In this document: piece after piece, positions 17,939 to 24,147 of the stretch
Numbering within the stretch: the stretch's first letter is position 1
How the letters are laid out: each line of letters opens with the position of its first letter
NCBI GenBank assembly: GCA_036939355.1
Contig: JALLAP010000261.1
Span: 1 to 24,147, forward strand
Origin: Thalassiosira profunda
Taxonomy: Eukaryota > Bacillariophyta > Thalassiosirophyceae > Thalassiosirales > Thalassiosiraceae
Length of the DNA: 24,147 nucleotides
Reading direction: 5' to 3'
Translations under genes and position numbers: made by a program
Notes under the pieces: model-generated
What the model saw: only the letters and a program-made list of their open reading frames with translations
Told to the model about the DNA's origin: nothing
The model's database searches: none

Positions 17939-17976
17939 GTGACAGGCAGCAACCAAAAATCAAAGGCAACGCACCG

Positions 17977-19194
17977 ATGAGGATGAGGATGCCGCCGCTG
18001 CCCTCCCTTGCGCTGCTGGCGCTCCTGCCGGTCGTCGTTTCCGGCTTTGCGGGCCCATCAAAGTCGCGATGTAGCCGTCTGCGCGTGATGATGGCCAGCA
18101 ACTCAGATGAATACAGTGATGGCTCTCTCATGTCGCGGCGCACAGCCATGCAACAGGCCGTTGCCGTCGGTGCATCCCTGTCAGCATCTCTACCCGCCTC
18201 GGCGGCCATGACGGACGAGACAACCACCTTTGCACTCCCTTCCACGGACGCATCCTACCGGCAGCAGACGCCAGAAAATGTGATGGCAGGTGCATCTCCC
18301 CGCACCGCCTCCGCCCCCATCCTATCCGACGAAATCTCTTTCACCATCACAAAGGCGGATTTGCAAAAGATGCAGGGAGGCCTGGGTTTGGAACTGGGCG
18401 AGGTATCCTTCCGAACCAACTTCCGAGTGATTGTGAAGTCGGTGGCGCCCAATTCGCTAGCAGAAAAGCTGGGGATTCAACCCGGTTGGGTCGTTGTTTC
18501 AGTGAATGGAGCCGACGGGGAGCGAACAAACGCATCGGGGGTGGCAATCTACTTCAGCAGGGCAGTGAAACAGGCACTGAATGCGCCTGATGGTTCGACA
18601 CAGGCGAGTCTGACGCTTGAGTTTAGAGATCCGTCGAAGTTTAGGAGCGAGTTGGAGAACTTTCCGACAAGCGATGTGGCCGCCAACCGGGGAGGGACGC
18701 CGTCCGTCTCTACCAAGGTGGCACCGGCAGGGGACACTACTCAGCGTTACAACGATGGATCATTGAGACCGGGCGCTTCTGTGACAGAACAAGGCGATCA
18801 AGTGGTGACAATCAGTCAGCTAATTCCGCCGAAACTTTGCAATCGACGGGCCACCACTGATGATCTACTGGAAATCTCCTACATTGGCTCTGTGTTAGAA
18901 ACTGGTGCCATTTTCGATGGGAGCGCAGTGAAGATCGAAGGCAAAGCAATTCCGGGCAGGGGCAACGACATTTCTGTCTTCTTCGTGCTAGGGAAGCAAC
19001 CTTTCGGCCAATTCCCTCCCGGTTGGGATGTTGGCCTGGAGGGAATGTGCGTTGGAGAGCGTCGGCGGCTGATTATACCACCAGTGCTTGCGTATGGGGC
19101 GACGGGCGTTCCTCGACGCGGCATACCTCCAAACGCCACTCTCCAGTACGATGTCACGCTGGTGTCGTTGAATGGCTTGGCAACTCCTCAATGA
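17977..19194 (+). CDS. Thylakoid-lumen FKBP-type peptidyl-prolyl isomerase with PDZ-like domain
   Basis: Single exon, 405 residues. The frame opens at 17881, but that ATG lies inside the hAT element, so ATG 17977 is preferred. The targeting sequence is tripartite: a signal peptide (about 1-23) ending VVSGF|AGP, a basic Ser-rich transit part, then a twin-arginine signal SRRTAMQQAVAVGASLSASLPASA (Arg at 54-55) for Tat import into the thylakoid lumen. Residues about 122-217 look like a PDZ fold (LGLELGEV, VIVKSVAPNSLAEKLGIQPGWVVVSVNG). Residues about 276-400 are the FKBP domain (LEISYIGSVLETGAIFDGS, PPGWDVGLEGMCVGERRRLIIPPVLAYG, IPPNATLQYDVTLVSL). It should catalyse prolyl isomerisation, perhaps during photosystem assembly. 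The VI-GW core motif is FPPGW, so activity may be reduced. It converges on the PI4K gene with 71 bases between. Confidence 0.9.
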   Translation: MRMRMPPLPSLALLALLPVVVSGFAGPSKSRCSRLRVMMASNSDEYSDGSLMSRRTAMQQAVAVGASLSASLPASAAMTDETTTFALPSTDASYRQQTPENVMAGASPRTASAPILSDEISFTITKADLQKMQGGLGLELGEVSFRTNFRVIVKSVAPNSLAEKLGIQPGWVVVSVNGADGERTNASGVAIYFSRAVKQALNAPDGSTQASLTLEFRDPSKFRSELENFPTSDVAANRGGTPSVSTKVAPAGDTTQRYNDGSLRPGASVTEQGDQVVTISQLIPPKLCNRRATTDDLLEISYIGSVLETGAIFDGSAVKIEGKAIPGRGNDISVFFVLGKQPFGQFPPGWDVGLEGMCVGERRRLIIPPVLAYGATGVPRRGIPPNATLQYDVTLVSLNGLATPQ

Positions 19195-19265
19195 GTACCA
19201 TGGTACAGACGCGAAAGGTGCTCAGGCAAGTTTGCTTAAATTACCACTCAATCTAAAGGGGTGTG

Positions 19266-22200
19266 TCAGGTTGCAATGCCCTGCGACAAATACTGGAAGT
19301 AATCGTACTGCGCTGTGCCGTAGGAGGTCGTGGCAAACTTGATGAGGTCCAACGCATATGCCACCGTCTGGCTCTTGTCCAGCTCTGGACAGAAACGTTC
19401 TCGCAGTTTGGACACGACCTCTTCGGGTTCTTTGCCCTGAAAGCAGGGGAAGTTGCTCCCTCGGCATGTAACCTCGACGACCGTGAGGAAGGTGTCCGCG
19501 TGTGCTTGCAACGCCAGGAAGCCGCAACAGAAGAGGGTCACAAACTCGGAAAAGAGCGGGGAGCCGATGCCGCCCATTACCTCGAGCATTTCCTCCGTGA
19601 GCTTGAAGGGAGTCGACTGCTCCAGGCTGAAGGATCCTCCAGGGGCAATGCCAAATACGAAGCCAAAGTCGATGTGGATAACATGCCCGGCAGTATCGAG
19701 GAGCAGGTTTCCATTGTGCCTGTCCTTGAACATGAAGAGATAGGACATGAGAGAGTACGCCGCCAGGCTCGAGACGAAGTTCTCCTTGGCCTCGTTCAGA
19801 GCCTTGAAAGGATCGGCGGCGATCTCGGTCATCCTTTGGAAATGCCCCACCAATCCGTCTGTGCCATACCCTGGCCTCTTCTTCAGGGAGTCGAACGACA
19901 TTGCGTTGCGAACGCATTCAATAATGCCCGTTGTGAGGCCAGTTGCCACGATCTCGTAAGGATGGACCCAAAGGTCGAGCCCGGCCGTGTCGAAGGCCTC
20001 CTGGCAGAGCCCAATCAGTTGCATCACAAAGGCCTCTTGCCGCAAATCATCGTTTGATTTGACGATGCAGCCGCATAGGTCCCACCCCGGCAGGGATCCA
20101 TGAGGGCTAGACGCCGCCAGCCGCGCTTTCTTCTCGGCCCAGCGCTCGCCAAACGAGAATCGGCCCCAGAATGCCGAATCTNGACGCCGCCAGCCGCGCT
20201 TTCTTCTCGGCCCAGCGCTCGCCAAACGAGAATCGGCCCCAGAATGCCGAATCTTCAATGAGCTTCCGTTCGTTGGCAGAGCCAAACACTGCCGATTGCT
20301 TGAGGAACTGCAGGTCTTTTTGGACGAGCTCGAGGAGCTCTCCATTGCTGACAATGCCACCCTTCCAGAGCCGCAAGGCTGAAAGAACAGAGGATGATAT
20401 TGGGCCACATCCGGCTAGCCGTTGGTCAACTTCACCAGCATCTACCCCCTGCGTTCGATCCGACTTCTCTGACACCGCCTCAGGTGGCTCAGTCGAACTC
20501 GAGGTGCCATTCATCTTGGCTGCGTTCTCTGGGCTCAGATTTTCCTGCGCGGCACGATTCTGGATAATAAGCAAGCGAAGGGCCTCCATGACTTCATCCT
20601 CGTCAATTTCCGCATTGATGGTGATGTCGCTGTTGCCTAGCTGCGTCGTTGCTCCCGGGCTGTCTCCCAGAGGGTGGTCTTCTTCGTAGCGCTTCGCAGC
20701 TTGCTCGTTCATGAGAGCAATCGCTCGTTTCCGGTCCATCGTTTGGATGGCACGACGAGCTGCGGTTGCTGCTCCTTTGGCGATGACGTTGCTGCCCCTC
20801 ATACCTCTTTCCATGATGGCAAACAAGACGTCGCGGCGGAACTGCTTCTCGGCAGTCAGTTGGATTCCGGCACTCTTTGCAAAGTTGGCAGAGGAGTCTG
20901 TTCGTCCCGAGGGTGGGAAGACAGATCCGAGCGCAGACATTTTCCGACTGGACAAAGACATTTGCTGGGATCCCTGTGAAGAAGTAGGCGGCTGGATCTT
21001 GCTGTCTCCATCCGCCTCTAATGGATGGGGAAGCCGCGTCGCGTCTCCAGAGATACCATTTTCAGTGTCGTGATCATCAAAGACAGGCGGCTCAAGACCA
21101 AGAGGCGGAGGAAGATTTTTGATCTTCTCGTGATCGACCAGAGTGGCGATCATGTCAGCCATCTTTCCCTTCTCCTCGTCGGTCACATCAAGAGATGATC
21201 TTGGCGTAAGGGAGAGTACCCTGTGGTGAGACACTAAGATTGAGAAATGAAAACACGAGGGCGTTAGGAACGAGTGGGAAAGGGAAGGTAGAAATACAGT
21301 GGAGGGCAACTCACGTCTCCCGGGACTTGCAGAAGCATCAGAAAGCTGTATTTGCGAAGCACGCGGTGATTCAGGAGGGGCCAATTGAACTTCAGTCAAC
21401 GGATCGTCCCAAAGAACTGTCTGTTTCTCCTCTGGGTCAGAACCATCGCCGTTCTTTTCAGAAGCATTCTCTCCTTCAGCACCGATCTCTTCGGGGGCAC
21501 TCGCTCCTTCTTCATCTTCAACTTCTTCAGAGGCCATCACCTCCCCTTCCGGTTCTTTTGCCGTCTTCGCTTCCCCTACTCCTTCAGCGGGCTCCTCTGC
21601 GGTTGTCAATCCATAGTCTTTGACTACTTCAGTGAGCAGGAGCACTGGCGTGCGCTCCTTACTCCTGAAAACGTGGCCTTCGTTGACCGGAATTCGCACC
21701 GTCCTCAGGAACTGGCCATATCCGCACACTCTATTCAGCGGATCGCCACCCAACACTTTGCCAGAGGACGAATTAATCTCTTTCAGCCCGTCTTGCAAAG
21801 CTTTGGGACGACTTGCGATGTCAAGGAACCTCAGTTTTTCGGCAATGTCCCCAAGTCTGCGAGCAAAGGAAATGTGCTGCGAAAAGTAGACAGCGTTTGT
21901 AGCAATTTCGGCCTTCACGTTGGCTGCATCAGGTCGCAGGGTGTGAGCTCCCAAAGAATCGAGTGCTTCGGACTTGATCTTGTCGAGGCGGACACTTCTC
22001 GTCAAATAGTGTGATCCAAACCTCCTCCAGAGCTGTAGAAGGGAGAAAGATTCGCGCAGCAGCGTCGCCTGATGTTGGGAGGGAGCGAGCATTCCCTGTA
22101 GGCTGACCCCTCCCCCACCCCAACCTCCGTCGAAACCAAACAGCAAGCTCTCCAGCTCTGACACAAAGCGGATGATTGCGAAGCGCCGTCTCCGACTGTG

Positions 22201-24142
22201 TGAATTGCCACTGGCCGCTCCCAGGCTTTCTTCGAGATCAGCCATGAGTCCCCACACAAGGTCAAGGGCCAGATGCACTGAATAACGAGTCGAAACAGTG
22301 AGGAGAAAGTCCTCCATCAGCTCGACTCTGATCATTTCTTCTGCATCCTTAGGAGGGAGCATCTGCACGTGGATGTGACACAGCTGCGGCCAAAAGAAGG
22401 CAACCGCATCCAACTCGCCCTCTTCACACAAGTCCAAGAAAAACTCAAGGATGGCTGCAAGCATGTCCGCGTTGTTTCTCGAATGCGAGCAGTAGGCGTA
22501 CGATTCCGGGGGCAAACTCCTTCGCTCGGACGGCAGGGCGTACTCGTACAAGAGCTTGAGCGCGGCGCTCATATCTCCGGCGACCTTGAACGCCTCCTTT
22601 TTCAGGCAAATCTCTTCCTTTGGGCGCACGTCCTCATTTCCACCTTCCTGATCTGCCCCGTTTCCGTGAAAGCAAGAACTTTCTGCAGCTTTAGCGCACT
22701 CCTCAATGCTCTCAAGAAAGTCAGACGCACAGTCCACGCCGTGTCTCTCAAACACCTTGCACAGGGAGTCCACCGTGTTCGACCTCTGGCGGTAAGCAAG
22801 GAAATTCTCGGTGCTAACGAGATCAAACAGCGCCTGCGATAGTCCCTTTTCTCCCCCTTCACGATCATGAATGCACATGTAAGAAGAGGAAGATTGTTTG
22901 TGAAACCAACAGAACACTGATATTTGCTCACCGTTCATTTGCACTTTGCCGTTGCCCTTCTCGGCGCTCTCCAATCCAGCGTTTTCCCACTGCAGCCGAT
23001 CCACTTCTTCCTTCACCTCGTCCCAAGCCTGGCAAATGGCAGCCCTGTCGCGTGCCTCCACTTCGTACAGCCACCCCAAGTAGCGCACGTGTTGCAACAC
23101 ACCTTGGGCAAGCCAACAGTCGTGGCAGAGGTCCACGCGAACTTCCATTCCATACTCAGGAAGGGGCGCGGCGTCAATTCTCATTGCATGCTCGGGTGGA
23201 TAGCGCCCACAGGCAGTGCAGTGTGTTTCAGACCGAGGCGCAGATTTGTCGTCACAGGGAGATTGGTATCCAGTTGTGGGAGGGTTGCAACTAGTGGTCG
23301 TCACGGATCCCTCGTAGTATGCCGATTTTCTGCGGGGATGTCCGCGTGGGAGGGGCGGCACGAGAGGGGAGAAGGAAGTTTGCGCTTCAAATGCCTCTCT
23401 GGCGCTTGCAATTGCTGACTGCGCCATATCCTCAACTTGCGTTGATGATCTGAGGTCGCGACAACTTTTTCTGGTGTCCCCGTCATCGCCAGAGTGGTGC
23501 GAATGTTGCGTGGTTCTCTCACCATGCTGCTTGCTCAAAACCACCAACGTCTCCACTCTATTCTCCATGATGTTTCCCTCGAGGCCGACATGCAATGCTT
23601 CCAACCACTCATCTCTATCCGAAGGAGTGGGTGCTGCACATCGCACATGTGTTCCAGAATACGTCACAATCAGGAAATCAACCGATTTGGAGGGAGATGA
23701 TATCGATTCGGATACCAGGCCGGCTTCTTTGGGCGCAACCTTACGAGCAGTGGATGATGATGGCGGATTCCACGCCGATGCCCCAACGATCCGTATTTCA
23801 GACTGCAGTGGCAACAATAATGATGAGAATGAGGAGGAATAACGTTGCAATGCGTGATATCCGAGGGAAGCTCAAGCTCACCGTCGGCGGGTCTCCCTTC
23901 GCATACGCCCACACGTCCGAATAGCTCCACAGCGTATTCCCCACCAGCACGCAAAATTCGTGCGTCCGCTGCCTCTCGTTCGCCTCGGCCAGAATGCCGT
24001 CCAAGGTGGAGTCGGGGGAGGTTCGTCGTGGTGCACCGTTGGATGCATCGTCCTCTAAAATGGAGGCGACGATGCGCGTGTGAGACTTCCACAGCGACCC
24101 CGTGCACGTTCCATTGCGCCGCACGGCTGGATGGGGGCTCAT
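19266..24142 (-). CDS. Type III beta-like phosphatidylinositol 4-kinase with N-terminal PH domain
   Basis: Exons 24142-23882, 23802-22932, 22856-21315 and 21233-19266, about 1522 residues after removing an assembly duplication (73 bases at 20110-20182). It phosphorylates PtdIns at the 4 position, typically at Golgi or endosomal membranes. The PH domain is built across exons 1-2 (FCVLVGNTLWSYSDVWAY, EIRIVGASAW, FLIVTYSGTHVRCAA, DRDEWLEALH). A CTACG...LCHDCW Cys cluster follows, then an alpha-helical lipid-kinase unique region (LALDLVWGLMADL). After a long acidic linker, the catalytic domain starts RSKERTPVLLLTEVV and continues DDLRQEAF, KDRHNGNLLLD (catalytic loop), HIDFGFVFG (metal/activation loop), to YDYFQYLSQGI. 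These motifs match PI4KB rather than PI3K. Introns of 75 and 81 bp contain no stop and could be retained. The start is uncertain, as the gene may begin beyond the right edge. Confidence 0.87.
20110..20254. other. Assembly seam: 72-bp exact duplication flanking an N
   Basis: Bases 20110-20181 and 20183-20254 are identical 72-mers separated by a single N at 20182. This is the signature of two overlapping contigs joined with a token gap rather than merged. The extra 73 bases shift the reading frame of the PI4K gene. Counting the 72-mer once restores one continuous frame from the linker (KLIEDSAFWGRFSFGERW) into the kinase core (GWDLCGCIVKSNDDLRQE). Confidence 0.93.
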
Positions 24143-24147
24143 TGCAG

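Larger units (their letters stand above)
16661..17976. other. Gene-free region between SPT-repeat gene and FKBP, with transposon relics
   Basis: About 1.3 kb without a supported gene. The first 240 bases are the leader and promoter of the SPT-repeat gene, with four TTGCAA palindromes. Then come an inverted-repeat element (16895-17426), a perfect 14-bp palindrome TTCTAGGCCTAGAA (17043-17056), and the hAT-like element (17515-17938). Several open frames here translate the GC-rich repeats and look like no known protein. Confidence 0.55.

Noticed and set aside
17094..17956. Minus-strand frames with DRGLNSRPLKQAK-like and GVGYRV-like sequences
   Set aside because: They translate transposon-like non-coding DNA; the latter is only the CGGGTA repeats of the hAT element.

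Overview
The window is nuclear DNA from a photosynthetic eukaryote, most likely a heterokont (stramenopile, ochrophyte) alga. Four things point there. (1) DXR and an FKBP begin with a signal peptide followed by an AF/GF-type plastid motif ([14 protein letters not shown]), the bipartite presequence of red-algal secondary plastids. (2) Introns are short, of GT-AG type. (3) It carries helicase-associated-domain, MYND-finger and SPTKNPTE-repeat proteins typical of such algae. (4) A flagellar DRC1 gene implies a motile stage. I cannot name the species; a pelagophyte or a centric diatom would fit.

Layout, left to right: a possible edge fragment (-, 1-50); a CWF19-like splicing factor (+, 425-1954); a LEA-like 24-residue-repeat protein (-, 2057-2629); a 237-bp inverted-repeat element (2895-3131); a three-repeat helicase-associated-domain protein (+, 3218-4523); two divergent MYND-finger paralogues (-, 4755-5938, frameshifted; +, 6297-7195); plastid DXR of the MEP pathway (-, 7310-8914); a DsbA/FrnE-like oxidoreductase with an in-frame TGA at the nucleophilic cysteine and a SECIS-like hairpin downstream (+, 9164-10081, hairpin to 10200); a type I membrane protein (+, 10714-12650); DRC1 (-, 12825-14360); a secreted Cys-rich protein with duplicated SPTKNPTE exons (-, 14647-16660); about 1.3 kb with two transposon-like inverted-repeat elements, one a clear hAT-type MITE (17515-17938); a thylakoid-lumen PDZ-FKBP (+, 17977-19194); and a PH-domain type III phosphatidylinositol 4-kinase that runs to the right edge (-, 19266-24142).

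The genes do not form a pathway. They are densely packed, alternate in strand, and often share divergent promoters of 250-600 bp or converge with 70-230 bp between stops. Introns are 65-165 bp and nearly all have a CTCAY/TCTCAT motif near the acceptor.

The most interesting object is the selenoprotein gene. Its ORF is broken by the TGA and so is invisible to a normal ORF scan. Splicing gives a 237-residue protein with Sec-Pro-Trp-Cys in place of Cys-Pro-Trp-Cys, and about 75 bases after the stop lies an ATGA / perfect 12-bp stem / TGA element. Other notable points are an identical 165-bp exon+intron tandem duplication, the loss of HIT/zinc residues in the CWF19 protein, and an assembly seam (72-bp duplication around an N) that falsely breaks the PI4K gene.
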